64,000 bases of DNA from assembly GCA_964646625.1 (NCBI GenBank), contig CAZYHC010000004.1, forward strand, positions 62,001 to 126,000. Direction: 5' to 3'. Origin of the DNA: DAOULT01 sp964646625. Lineage in GTDB: Bacteria; Chloroflexota; Anaerolineae; CAZYHC01. Position numbers and translations under genes: made by a program. Positions within the stretch are counted from its first letter, which is position 1, and every line of letters begins with the position of its first letter. This document shows positions 48,238 to 56,966 of this stretch, piece by piece. The notes under the pieces were generated by a model, which was not told where the DNA came from, ran no database searches, and saw only the letters and a program-made list of their open reading frames with translations.

Positions 48238-49668
48238 TTACTCCGCCCCTTTACCGGAGATCACGACCCAGGGGGTACGGAGCAGGATCAGCAAATCCAG
48301 CCAGAAGGAACGCTTTTCGATGTACTCCAGGTCCATAAGTACCATCTCGTCGAAGGGCACCAGGCTGCGCCCCTCGACCTGCCAGATACCGGTAATGCCA
48401 GGCAAAGCCTCCAAACGGCGCTTGTGCCACTCTTCATATTCTTCCACCTCGTAGGGAATTGGCGGCCGGGGGCCAACCAGGCTCATGTCGCCCTTGATAA
48501 CGTTAAAGAGCTGAGGCAGTTCGTCCAGACTACTTTTGCGCAGAAACCGCCCTACCCCGGTAACGCGGCAGTCTTCGGTCATTTTGAAAATCCGACCCTT
48601 TTCAGCATCCCCGGCGGCTTTCAGACTGGCGATGAGCTTCTGATAATACTCTCTATGAACCCTATCATCACATTTATGGTGCATAGAGCGAAACTTGTAG
48701 AAGGTAAAGGGCCGACCCTTTTTGCCCAGTCTGGTCTGTTTGAAAATCACCGGGCCGGGAGAATCCAATTTGATAGCTACGGCCATCAGCAGCATCAAAG
48801 GGGACAGAATAATGAGCCCCAGGATAGAAGCTATCAGGTCGAAGAGACGCTTGGCTACGCGGTCCAACACGCTCATCGGGGGTTCGCGCAGACTGATCAA
48901 GTGTATTCCCACCAGTTCCTCGAGCGTGGCGTGGGTCAAAATCTGGTCGAAAGGGCCGGGCACCAGCCACACCCGCACGGGAAGGTCTTGCAGGCTACGG
49001 TGCAGGCCGGCCACGCTTTCGCGGTCCTGGTAGGGCAAAGCGATAACTACCTCGTCTACATCCCACTGAGTGACGACCTCCGGGGCCGCTTTAAAATCGC
49101 CCAGAATGGGCTGGCAAGGGTTTTGGTCGCTGGTCTGGTGGTCCAGAAAACCAACCACGGCCACCTCTTTGCGCTGCCGGGAGAAATAATCCACCACCTT
49201 CTGGGCCAGTGGCCCGGTGCCCACCACCAGCACCCGACAGGCTTTGCCGCTCAGACCGGTCACCACGTAGCTCAGGATGTGGAAATTCAGCAGGACAAAG
49301 AGATCGATGAGGGCAAAGTAGGCGAAAATCAGGCGCGAAAACTCATCGTAATTTAGAAGGAAAATAGCGCAGGCCAATACCCCCAAAGAAGCGCAGATAG
49401 CCAGGCCCACCGCCTTCAATTCGGCCAGCAGCCCGGCGGTGCGCTTGAGCGTATAGACCGAAAAGAACGAGAGGAAGAAAGCCCAGGTCAGGGCGACGAT
49501 AACCTGAAGCGTCAAGGTCGGGCGGAAAAACCACTCCTCGGCTGCCGCCGGCCCGCCGATCTCCAGCCAGCGACGGGTATGAAGAGCCAGGTGTAGTGCT
49601 CCCACCGTCAGGGCCACATCAGCAGCCAGTAGAAACAGGTTGAGCGCGTTACGACATCGTTTGGCCAT
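48238..49668 (-). CDS. Polyprenyl-phosphate sugar phosphotransferase (initiating, WbaP/WcaJ-like)
   Basis: 476 residues. Four N-terminal membrane helices, a Rossmann-like CoA-binding region (VLVVGTGPLAQKVVDYF), then the bacterial sugar transferase domain: KRLFDLIASILGLIILSPLMLLMAVAIKLDSPGPVIFKQTRLGKKGRPFTFYKFRSM, LRKSSLDELPQLFNVIKGDMSLVGPRPP. It loads the first sugar phosphate onto undecaprenyl phosphate at the inner face of the membrane. RBS AGGGAGG before the ATG. It lies between the Wzz-like and Gfo/Idh genes. Confidence 0.95.
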   Translation of the reverse strand: MAKRCRNALNLFLLAADVALTVGALHLALHTRRWLEIGGPAAAEEWFFRPTLTLQVIVALTWAFFLSFFSVYTLKRTAGLLAELKAVGLAICASLGVLACAIFLLNYDEFSRLIFAYFALIDLFVLLNFHILSYVVTGLSGKACRVLVVGTGPLAQKVVDYFSRQRKEVAVVGFLDHQTSDQNPCQPILGDFKAAPEVVTQWDVDEVVIALPYQDRESVAGLHRSLQDLPVRVWLVPGPFDQILTHATLEELVGIHLISLREPPMSVLDRVAKRLFDLIASILGLIILSPLMLLMAVAIKLDSPGPVIFKQTRLGKKGRPFTFYKFRSMHHKCDDRVHREYYQKLIASLKAAGDAEKGRIFKMTEDCRVTGVGRFLRKSSLDELPQLFNVIKGDMSLVGPRPPIPYEVEEYEEWHKRRLEALPGITGIWQVEGRSLVPFDEMVLMDLEYIEKRSFWLDLLILLRTPWVVISGKGAE

Positions 49669-49755
49669 TTGTGCCTCCCTTCGATTTTGGCCTGAGCGCT
49701 AAGCACCCAGGCGGTGTTAGTAGCTTGACCCTACGCTCGTCGGCGATGACGATGC

Positions 49756-51039
49756 CTATCCCTCTTGCAAGTTCCTGGCCCGATAGCCCTGGAGATATTC
49801 GGCCGCGAAAGCGCCCAGGATGCCCACCGCCAGCCCCAACACCGCGCCCAGGGCTGTATTACGCTTCCCGTTGGAAGGTACGGGCGCGGCCGGCACCTTG
49901 GCTTTGCTGGCCAACCGCACCGACCCCGCCTCGCTCTCAGCGGCGATACGCGCTTCCTTATACTTGAGGGAAAGGCTACGGTGAATCTCTTCGGCCACTT
50001 CCTGGGCTGTTTCAAGATGTTTCCATTCTGCTTTGGCTGCCTGCAACTCCTGCTGCGCCCTCAAGATGTCTGGGATGATAGCCTGTTCTTTGGCCTTCAT
50101 AGCCTGGGCTTTGCTCTCCAGGGCCACGATCAGATCGTCCAGATACTCGATTTGTTGACGGACAGTCTTACTCGAAGCGGCCATGTCGCCGGGCACCTCT
50201 AACTGGATGGCCAGGCCGCCTTGCATTGTCTTTACATCCTTATCGCTATTGTAATCTTTCTCCACGAAGCCAAAGGCCTCGATGTTCAACAGCAGAGCAG
50301 CCAGGTCATCGGCCAGGGAAGAGAACTCCCCAGCCTGCTGAAGCTTCAGGCGCTCCTGAAGGGCACGGGCATTTTGGGCGATCAGTTCCAGGGTATTAGC
50401 CACCGCCAGGTAATCGGCCAGGGCTGACTTTTTGGCCTCAAGCTGAGCCTCGAGCACATCGACATTGTTCTCAGCCTGGAAGGCTACGATCTCCTCATCG
50501 ATGGCTTGCAGGTTGGCGTCGGCCTCATCTAACTGTTGCTCGAAGAAGGCTTTGTTTTGGTCGCTGGTCTCGTACAGTTCGTTGAGCCATTGGACATAAA
50601 GCTCGGCCCAGGTATTGACCACGCGCGCCGCCTGGCCGGGATCAGCATTGGTGACCGTAAGCTCGATAAGACTGGGATCGTCTATTGAGGTCCTGGCTGT
50701 CAAAGTCCCCATTGGGACTTTTCCCGGGCGTCCTTCCGACTCCCGTTGGGACTCCAATGCCCCGGCAAGCTGGTCCAATAGCTCGCCAGTAGTGGCCAGG
50801 GCAACGTAAGCTTTAAACGGTGCACTCCTCTGATCGACAGGCACCACCTGGAATTTGGGATCGAATTGCATCTGGTATTGTGGCTTGGTGACGACCACCA
50901 AAGCTGTAGCCTGGTATACAGTGGGCGACAGGACGCTGACCACCGCCCCCGCGATGGCCGCCACCACCGTAATGCCCACGATCCACTTCCAGTACTTGAT
51001 TATAACGTCGATGTAAGCGCTCAAATCGATGTCTTCCAC
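49756..51039 (-). CDS. Wzz/GumC-like chain-length regulator
   Basis: 427 residues. Start GTG preceded by GGGGGG. Membrane helix at residues 16-37 (WKWIVGITVVAAIAGAVVSVL), a long coiled-coil region (130-380), and a second helix near the end (ALGAVLGLAVGILGAFAAEYL). This is the polysaccharide copolymerase layout. The tyrosine kinase domain is absent, and no separate BY-kinase gene lies in the window. It sets the length of the exported polymer in a Wzy-dependent pathway. Confidence 0.92.
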   Translation of the reverse strand: MEDIDLSAYIDVIIKYWKWIVGITVVAAIAGAVVSVLSPTVYQATALVVVTKPQYQMQFDPKFQVVPVDQRSAPFKAYVALATTGELLDQLAGALESQRESEGRPGKVPMGTLTARTSIDDPSLIELTVTNADPGQAARVVNTWAELYVQWLNELYETSDQNKAFFEQQLDEADANLQAIDEEIVAFQAENNVDVLEAQLEAKKSALADYLAVANTLELIAQNARALQERLKLQQAGEFSSLADDLAALLLNIEAFGFVEKDYNSDKDVKTMQGGLAIQLEVPGDMAASSKTVRQQIEYLDDLIVALESKAQAMKAKEQAIIPDILRAQQELQAAKAEWKHLETAQEVAEEIHRSLSLKYKEARIAAESEAGSVRLASKAKVPAAPVPSNGKRNTALGAVLGLAVGILGAFAAEYLQGYRARNLQEG

Positions 51040-51063
51040 GCAAATACCCCCCTTTGATAAAAT

Positions 51064-52083
51064 TTACAGATTTACGGGCTTTCCTTCGTTTCCCATTGAA
51101 AGTTGCGCTGCTTCTAAAATGCGTACCACTCTTAAGCCCTCATAGCCATCGGTGAGAGGCTGTTTCCCGTCTTTTACGCATTCTATAAAGTGAGAGCATT
51201 CCGTATAGAGCGGCTCCACGAAATCTATTTTGGGGATGTAAATGTCGCCGCTCCTGACCTGGAGTTGAAACCCCCCGTAATCGCTCCAGGCCAGGGCAGA
51301 GTGGTCGTTCACCTTTTTTACCCCTTTATCATATATCTTTATCTTGGCCTCTATGCTCACATCGTCGTATATGGCCATCTTCCTGCTGCCCACAACGGTC
51401 ATGCGCCGCACCTTGCTGGGGTCTAACCAGCTAATGTGGACGTGCGCACCTACGTTGTGGGGGAAATCCAGAATCATAAACACGACGTCTTCAATGGCCT
51501 TCTGGAGGTAAGAAAAGCCCTTGGCGCTGACCTGGAGCGGTTCTTGTTCCAGAAGATAAAGCAGGATGGAAAGATCGTGCGGGGCAAAGTTCCACATGGC
51601 GTTTAAGTCGTTGCGCACGCGCCCCAGGTTGAGACGGTTAGAGTAGATGTAATGGATCTGGCCCAGTTCTCCGCTCTGAATATATTCTTTCAGCTTCCAG
51701 ACGGCGGCGTTATACCTGAAGACATGGCCGACCATCAGTACCCTCCCTTGGGCTTCGGCGCTGGCTATCAGCTCTTCACATTCGCTCACACAGAGGGCCA
51801 GCGGCTTTTCCACAAAAACGTGCTTACCGGCCAGGAGACTTTCTTTGGCGATCTGATAATGACTGGCGGCCGGGGTAGCGATTACTACGGCTTCTATCTC
51901 CGGGTCTTCCAGGACAGAGTAATAGTCTTCGGTAATTTTTAAAGGGTTGTACAAAGAACGCAGGGTTTCGAGCCTTTCCACTTTTAAATCGCAGAGGGTA
52001 TGCAGGCGCGCCTCCAACACTTTGGCAAAGTTTCTGATAAGGTTTAGCCCCCAGTGGCCACAACCAATCATAGCTACATTCAC
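51064..52083 (-). CDS. Gfo/Idh/MocA-family sugar dehydrogenase 2
   Basis: About 339 residues. VNVAMIGCGHWGLNLIRNFAKV, VVIATPAASHYQIAKESLLAGKHVFVEKPLALC and WNFAPHDLSILLYLLE. Full-length paralogue of the enzyme at 47170-48180. Chosen start ATG 52083 has AAGGAG seven bases upstream; the longer frame to 52149 adds 22 residues overlapping the preceding gene and foreign to the family. Probably works with the first dehydrogenase on successive steps of one nucleotide sugar, or one serves a second sugar. Confidence 0.92.
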   Translation of the reverse strand: MNVAMIGCGHWGLNLIRNFAKVLEARLHTLCDLKVERLETLRSLYNPLKITEDYYSVLEDPEIEAVVIATPAASHYQIAKESLLAGKHVFVEKPLALCVSECEELIASAEAQGRVLMVGHVFRYNAAVWKLKEYIQSGELGQIHYIYSNRLNLGRVRNDLNAMWNFAPHDLSILLYLLEQEPLQVSAKGFSYLQKAIEDVVFMILDFPHNVGAHVHISWLDPSKVRRMTVVGSRKMAIYDDVSIEAKIKIYDKGVKKVNDHSALAWSDYGGFQLQVRSGDIYIPKIDFVEPLYTECSHFIECVKDGKQPLTDGYEGLRVVRILEAAQLSMGNEGKPVNL

Positions 52084-52105
52084 CATTTCGGCTCTCCTTG
52101 AATAT

Positions 52106-53320
52106 TTATCCCCCGTTTGCGTTCTGGCCACTACTGCCAGTTTCCCCATCTCGATTTCCGACTAACGTATCGATAACGTTGAGGTAGGTCATCTTCACTT
52201 TCCGCCAGTTATACTCCCGGTTGAAACGCTCCGCATTGGCCACCAGACGTTCTCTAAGCTCCGGCTGGTGGTAGAGAGCCAGCAAAGCTCGTGCCAGGTC
52301 CTTCTCGTTGCCCGGCTCGAAGAACTGAACCATCGAATCATCGAAGTAAGCTTCTACGCCTCTTGTTCTAGCCACCACCGCTGGTTTGCCCATAGCCACT
52401 AGCTCCAGGAGCTTGGTGGGCAATATCTCGTCAGTAAAGCTATTCTTTCTGTTGGGCACAACACCCACATCAACTGAGGCAATGATCTCCGGTATCTTTT
52501 CAGTGGGAACGAACTGATCGTTCAGGTGAACCCATTTTGCCACGCCGAGCTCAGCGATCAGCCTTCTCAGTTCCTCCAGTTGGTCTCCTTCTCCCACTAT
52601 CTTAAACAGGCACTGCGGGATCGCTTCCTTAAACAAGGGGATAGCTCTGATAGCCACATCCACTCCGTAGCGATGTACCAGGGTCCCATGATAGAGCAAG
52701 ATGAACTTATCTCCTGTCACCGTGACTGGCCTGGGATAAAACAGCTTCTCGTCGGCCACGTTGACCACTACGGTGCACTTGGCCGCCGGTACCGAACGGC
52801 TGATGAGCTTGTCCGCCCAGATGTGCGTAACGGTGATCACGTGGTCAGCGAAGGCACAGGAAAGCCGCTCCACCCACGGCAATAGCCGGACAGGGAAACT
52901 GCTCGCGCCGCGCTCGAACTTAGTGGCGTAGAGATCAGGCATCAGGTCATGGATGTCATGGACGACCCTGGCCCCGAAAATCTTGGGGATCAGGGCCACG
53001 AAGACGATAAAGTCCGGCATGTTATGGGTCTGGACAAGGTCGTATCTTTTTCGAAAGAACAGAGCCGTCAGCTTGAGGAAAGAGGCTATAAAGAAGGACA
53101 GGTAGCCCCGGATATAGGCCAGTGTTCCCCCTCCCCGGTAGCGCCGCAGCCCCAGGCGGTAAATGTTCACCCCGTTGACGATCTCCTGGGCCTTTTCCTC
53201 TTCCTTGCGCAGACAGATGAAATCGACCTGGTCCCCCCTTGCGGCCAGGGCTTCCGCCTGTCTGCGCACTCGTGGATCGGAAAGGTAGTAGGTATAGGCG
53301 AGCATACAGATGCTATGCAT
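52106..53320 (-). CDS. Glycosyltransferase family 4 protein A
   Basis: 404 residues, GT-B fold. N-terminal MHSICMLAYTYYLSDPRVRRQAEALAARGDQVDFICLR, C-terminal donor site KFILLYHGTLVHRYGVDVAIRAIPLFKEAIP, and the EX7E-type region SVDVGVVPNRKNSFTDEILPTKLLELVAMGKPAVV. Transfers a sugar from a nucleotide or lipid donor during repeat-unit assembly, in the cytoplasm. Its N-terminus is nearly the same as the GT remnant at 54223-54334, showing a local duplication. A possible promoter lies at 53357-53385. Confidence 0.93.
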   Translation of the reverse strand: MHSICMLAYTYYLSDPRVRRQAEALAARGDQVDFICLRKEEEKAQEIVNGVNIYRLGLRRYRGGGTLAYIRGYLSFFIASFLKLTALFFRKRYDLVQTHNMPDFIVFVALIPKIFGARVVHDIHDLMPDLYATKFERGASSFPVRLLPWVERLSCAFADHVITVTHIWADKLISRSVPAAKCTVVVNVADEKLFYPRPVTVTGDKFILLYHGTLVHRYGVDVAIRAIPLFKEAIPQCLFKIVGEGDQLEELRRLIAELGVAKWVHLNDQFVPTEKIPEIIASVDVGVVPNRKNSFTDEILPTKLLELVAMGKPAVVARTRGVEAYFDDSMVQFFEPGNEKDLARALLALYHQPELRERLVANAERFNREYNWRKVKMTYLNVIDTLVGNRDGETGSSGQNANGG

Positions 53321-53356
53321 TCTAGAAGCTCTCTCTATGGTAATATCTAATACAAA

Positions 53357-53385
53357 ACATTACATCATAGCGTAAAGCGGGTCAA
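53357..53385 (-). promoter_or_regulatory. Possible internal promoter before GT4 protein A
   Basis: Minus strand TTGACC (53385-53380), 17 bases, TAATGT (53362-53357). In the same gap, TGCGAAGG (53406-53413) and CCTTCGCA (53447-53454) form a stem with a long loop, possibly ending the upstream methyltransferase message. Confidence 0.45.
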
Positions 53386-53475
53386 GATGCTTAATATCCT
53401 CTCTCTGCGAAGGCGGTTAGAGGATCTTTCTAAATCTCTCGATGCTCCTTCGCATAGGTGGGAACAAATTCAAAC

Positions 53476-54222
53476 TTAACTTTCCTTTTCTAGTACACAA
53501 TAAATATTATGGGAAAAGTATTCTTCCAAAATATGAATTTTCCTAATCAAAGTAAATAATCTCGATATCATCTTATTACTCTGATTAACTTTGAAGAAAA
53601 CAATAGACAATGTCGAACTCTCGAATAATCTTTTGTAATTGCTAAGAGCCCATTTATTGAGACCGAGGTCGTGTATCGAACTTATTTTATCTTCCCGATG
53701 CTTATTTAACATTTTTATGATTATTGATTCAGGAATTATTAAATGCCCCCAGGGAATTTTTGTTTTTGTTCTTCTATGGTCTCCGAAAGGGCTATTGTAA
53801 AGAGGACCAAAGCCTATATAAATTTTACCCCCTTGTTTGAGTCTTTTATTCATTTCGCTTAGCATCTCTTCTAAACCAATTATGTGTTCAAAAGTATCTT
53901 TTGAAACAATATAATCGAAGGTAATGTCGTCACGATAATCTCTTAAATCAATATCCTTGAATTCAATTATACTTTTGAGCTCGGGGTAATTAACTCTTAA
54001 ATTTTCATCGGCGAATTTTATCAGTCGAGAATTTATGTCCAATCCAACAACTTTCTTTGCGCCAGATAAAGCTATGTCAATACACATACTACCATGTCCA
54101 CAACCAACGTCAAGAACAGTGGCGCCTTTCAACTGTGGTTTCCCCCCAAGCCTCGACCAAAATCTGGGATTTTCATATTTTCCCCTATTGAAGTAATCAA
54201 TACCTTCCTGACGCAATTTCAT
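53476..54222 (-). CDS. Class I SAM-dependent methyltransferase, AT-rich
   Basis: 248 residues from the ATG at 54222. SAM-binding VLDVGCGHGSMCIDIALSGAKKVVGLDIN and the motif II/III region FDYIVSKDTFEHIIGLEEMLSEMNKRLKQGGKIYIGFGPLYN, a typical small-molecule methyltransferase. The frame is open upstream to 54339, but those residues are read out of frame from a glycosyltransferase remnant, so the start is placed at MKLRQEGIDYFNRGKY; the ribosome site (GAGG) is too close for comfort. The DNA is clearly AT-rich compared with its GC-rich neighbours, which suggests a recent acquisition. Probably methylates a sugar or a glycan end. Confidence 0.8.
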   Translation of the reverse strand: MKLRQEGIDYFNRGKYENPRFWSRLGGKPQLKGATVLDVGCGHGSMCIDIALSGAKKVVGLDINSRLIKFADENLRVNYPELKSIIEFKDIDLRDYRDDITFDYIVSKDTFEHIIGLEEMLSEMNKRLKQGGKIYIGFGPLYNSPFGDHRRTKTKIPWGHLIIPESIIIKMLNKHREDKISSIHDLGLNKWALSNYKRLFESSTLSIVFFKVNQSNKMISRLFTLIRKIHILEEYFSHNIYCVLEKES

Positions 54223-54334
54223 TTCCTCAAACACGATGAAGTCTACTTCCTCTTTCGGCCAAGGCTTCTGCTTCTCTGCGCACCCGTAGAGCGGAAAGGT
54301 AGCAGGTATAGGCCAGCAGGCAGATTCTATACAT
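54223..54334 (-). pseudogene. 5' remnant of a GT4 gene fused to the methyltransferase
   Basis: From ATG 54334 the frame encodes MYRICLLAYTCYLSALRVRR and EAEALAERG, matching the first 30 residues of GT4 protein A. A one-base shift near 54245 moves the continuing similarity (VDFIV) into the frame of the methyltransferase, after which the GT sequence stops. Thus a GT gene was cut after about 40 codons and joined to the acquired methyltransferase. Confidence 0.75.
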
Positions 54335-54489
54335 TTCAAAAACTTTTCCTGGCCGGATGACCTCCGATGCAGATATTATACCACAATATGAAACAGAGCA
54401 AAGTGCCTGATGGGTGGCTGTGCTCTCTGTGACCTTTGAAGATCCCCCAGACGTTCTGGTCTTCGTTATGGATAGGCTGATGCCCACCT

Positions 54490-55491
54490 TCAAGGTCTAT
54501 TATGCTCGGTTCTCCTTTTCTTGTTCAGGACTGCTTCGTAAACTGCGATTATTCGGCGTGCTGTTTTTTGAATCTCAAATTCCTCCGCTTTTTCGCGTCC
54601 ATTGGTGCGATAAGGCTTCTCCAGCACCCAATTCAGCTTTTCCGCTATATCCTGTATCTCTCTTTCGCAGACGTAGTTACCTTCTATCTCTTCTATGTTA
54701 TCCCGTATGTCTCCCGCATCTGCGGCTACGATGGGGAGATTGCAGGCCAGCGCTTCTTTCACCACGTTCGGCGAGCCTTCTTGTTCGGAGGGTAGAAGAA
54801 GGACATCGCAGGCATTCATGTAAAGGGGTACGAGTTCGTGTTTTTTCCCGCGCAGCACGAGCATTTCCACATCTGGTATCCTTTCTTTCACCAGTCCGTA
54901 AGCTCCCTGCGCCAGATCAAAGCGTTTACAGCGGACACGGGGGTTCCCGGCGAAAAGGATCAGACTTTTTCCCAGCGGAAGCTCTAAGAGAAGACGCGCT
55001 TCCTCACGTGGAACCGGTTTGAACATATCAAGATCCACCCCATTGGGGATCACATATGCATCCTGGCGCGGCAGCACCCTTTTCATCTTTTTCGATTTCA
55101 CGATCACCGCCTCTGCCAGGCGCGAAAGCATCTTCCCCATAAAAATCTCCGCTTTGCTCCTTCTGGTTATCCTGCCCTGGAAATTCGCCATAGTGCCTTG
55201 CAGGTCGCTGCCGCAGAAGGAAACAACCAGGGGACGGAAAGGCTGAAGCCTGGCTACCATCCCGCTGAAACCGTAATGGGCATGAATGAGATCGAATTCC
55301 TCCCGCCGTACTTTCCGCCAAAGAGGGGCTAAAGCGCGCAGGTAATTGGTTTTGCTTTCCTTGCCGTTAATGAAAAGTATTTCGTTTTCTACTCCTTCCC
55401 TGGATAGAGAATCGATCTGGGTTTTAATGAAGACCCCGTAGGTCGGGTTATCCTGGTAGGGATAGGCGTTGGTAACCTGTAACACTTTCAT
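54490..55491 (-). CDS. Glycosyltransferase family 4 protein B
   Basis: 333 residues from ATG 55491 (MKVLQVTNAYPYQDNPTYGVFIKTQIDSL), overlapping the stop of the Wzy-like gene by four bases. GT-B fold; donor-site motifs FAGNPRVRCKRFDLAQGAY and VLLLPSEQEGSPNVVKEALACNLPIVAADAGDIRDNI, the EX7E motif being EGSPNVVKE. It adds a sugar in the assembly of the polymer. The frame continues upstream to 55545 inside the previous gene, but that part is Arg/Cys-rich and not GT-like. Confidence 0.92.
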   Translation of the reverse strand: MKVLQVTNAYPYQDNPTYGVFIKTQIDSLSREGVENEILFINGKESKTNYLRALAPLWRKVRREEFDLIHAHYGFSGMVARLQPFRPLVVSFCGSDLQGTMANFQGRITRRSKAEIFMGKMLSRLAEAVIVKSKKMKRVLPRQDAYVIPNGVDLDMFKPVPREEARLLLELPLGKSLILFAGNPRVRCKRFDLAQGAYGLVKERIPDVEMLVLRGKKHELVPLYMNACDVLLLPSEQEGSPNVVKEALACNLPIVAADAGDIRDNIEEIEGNYVCEREIQDIAEKLNWVLEKPYRTNGREKAEEFEIQKTARRIIAVYEAVLNKKRRTEHNRP

Positions 55492-56966
55492 TTTTTCTCT
55501 TTTTCTTCTCTCCAGAGAGCAACCACCGCACCCCCAAGCCCCCAAAAGTAGAGAGAAATCAAAGGGTCTTCAAAGGCCGGCGAAGCAAACCCCTCAATGA
55601 CAAGCACCACCCAGGCAAACATCCCCCCCAGGGCCAGGCTCTTGAGAAAAGGCTGGGAGGTTTTTCCATAAACGGAACTAAACATCCTGAAGAGGAAATA
55701 CAAAACTCCCCCAAAGGCCAGAAACCCGAACAGGCCGCCTTCCCCCAGAGTCCGTATCCAGTCAGACTCAAGCTGGGATAAATCCATTCCAAACCAGTGG
55801 AAGGAGTATTGTTCGTAGATGGGGCTGCGGAAAAGCATAGAAATCCATCCTCCGTAGCGTCCAGGCCCTACTCCCAGCCAGGGATAGTCGGAAAGCACTT
55901 CCAGAGTTTTGGCCCAGAAATAGAGTCTCAGCTCTCCCCAGAACATCCCTGGGTGAAGGTAGCCACCTCCGAGGTTTAGTAACCCTTCTCGCACGCTTGT
56001 TAAGCGTCCCCCCAACTCCTCTCGTAAGGGTTCGGAAGTAGCCAGGGCGGTGGAAACGCCTACCACTACTATCAGAATGATGATCAGGGACAGGAAAATC
56101 GCTCTTTTTGACCGTATCCGTAAACTGATGAAAAACAAAGAGAGGATGAAAGCCACCCATGACACTCTTGATACGGCCAGGATCAGCGCCAGAGCCATGA
56201 GGGTGATAATGATTGTTAGCCTGTCTCTTTTTTCCCAACCTTTCTCGATATGAAGCCCAAGCCCTATGGGGAGAACGAAGGTCATGAAGTGTCCCAGGTG
56301 AGCGGGATGATTGAAAACGGATACCATCCTGGGAATCCCGGCCCTGATAGGAGAGCTCAGCCCCAGGGCGTTGGTGAACCTTTCTCCCAGAATGAATTGA
56401 AGGAGGGCTATCACCGCTATCGCGGTGGAGACGTAGAGTAAAAGGATAATGAAACGTTTGACCCGCGGTAACGAAAGATTCAGGTTGCTACAAATGTAAA
56501 ACATCAAAACGCTCTTTAAAGTGGCGTAAAGGCCGAGAGCCATGACCAGGGGAGGGACTTCGTTGAGCAGCGCCGAAATCAGGGAAAGGCCCAGGAAGGC
56601 CGCCAGGGGCAGATCGAGAGGCCCTCCCCAGAAAGGTTCTCCCCTGGCGCTCTTTCTCAGGAACAATACCAGGAGCAAGACGATGGTGGAAACTTCATCG
56701 GCGTATTTTATGGGAAACCATCTCTGCCACAGGTATTGCTGGAAAGGGATGATGATCAGGAAGAGCAACGCTACAGTGTATTCCGGTAGTTGGAGTACGA
56801 AGATGAAAGCTACCAGGGCGATGAGCGCCATAATTACCCATAAAAGAGAGAAGTAGGATAAGGCCACGAACACAATCGCGACCGCGAACAGGGCCAGGAG
56901 TGGAAAAAGGACGTATTCGGAAAAGAGCAATTTTTTCGTGGCTTCAAGTTTCACTGTTTTTCTCAC
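55488..56966 (-). CDS. O-antigen ligase/Wzy-like polymerase 2
   Basis: 492 residues with about twelve membrane helices and the Wzy_C segment RLYFWAKTLEVLSDYPWLGVGPGRYGGWISMLF followed by a large loop. VFNHPAHLGHFMTFVLPIGLGL is the equivalent of the FHPNEVGG segment in polymerase 1. Start: GTG 56966 overlaps the ribosome site; GTG 56954, eleven bases after AGGAG, is the more likely alternative. Two Wzy-like proteins in one locus may divide polymerisation and ligation. Overlaps the TPR gene by 23 bases. Confidence 0.9.
   Translation of the reverse strand: MRKTVKLEATKKLLFSEYVLFPLLALFAVAIVFVALSYFSLLWVIMALIALVAFIFVLQLPEYTVALLFLIIIPFQQYLWQRWFPIKYADEVSTIVLLLVLFLRKSARGEPFWGGPLDLPLAAFLGLSLISALLNEVPPLVMALGLYATLKSVLMFYICSNLNLSLPRVKRFIILLLYVSTAIAVIALLQFILGERFTNALGLSSPIRAGIPRMVSVFNHPAHLGHFMTFVLPIGLGLHIEKGWEKRDRLTIIITLMALALILAVSRVSWVAFILSLFFISLRIRSKRAIFLSLIIILIVVVGVSTALATSEPLREELGGRLTSVREGLLNLGGGYLHPGMFWGELRLYFWAKTLEVLSDYPWLGVGPGRYGGWISMLFRSPIYEQYSFHWFGMDLSQLESDWIRTLGEGGLFGFLAFGGVLYFLFRMFSSVYGKTSQPFLKSLALGGMFAWVVLVIEGFASPAFEDPLISLYFWGLGGAVVALWREEKEKK

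Noticed and set aside
48220..49356. A 378-codon plus-strand frame opposite the initiating sugar transferase gene
   Set aside because: The minus strand encodes all conserved motifs of the transferase; the plus-strand product has none.
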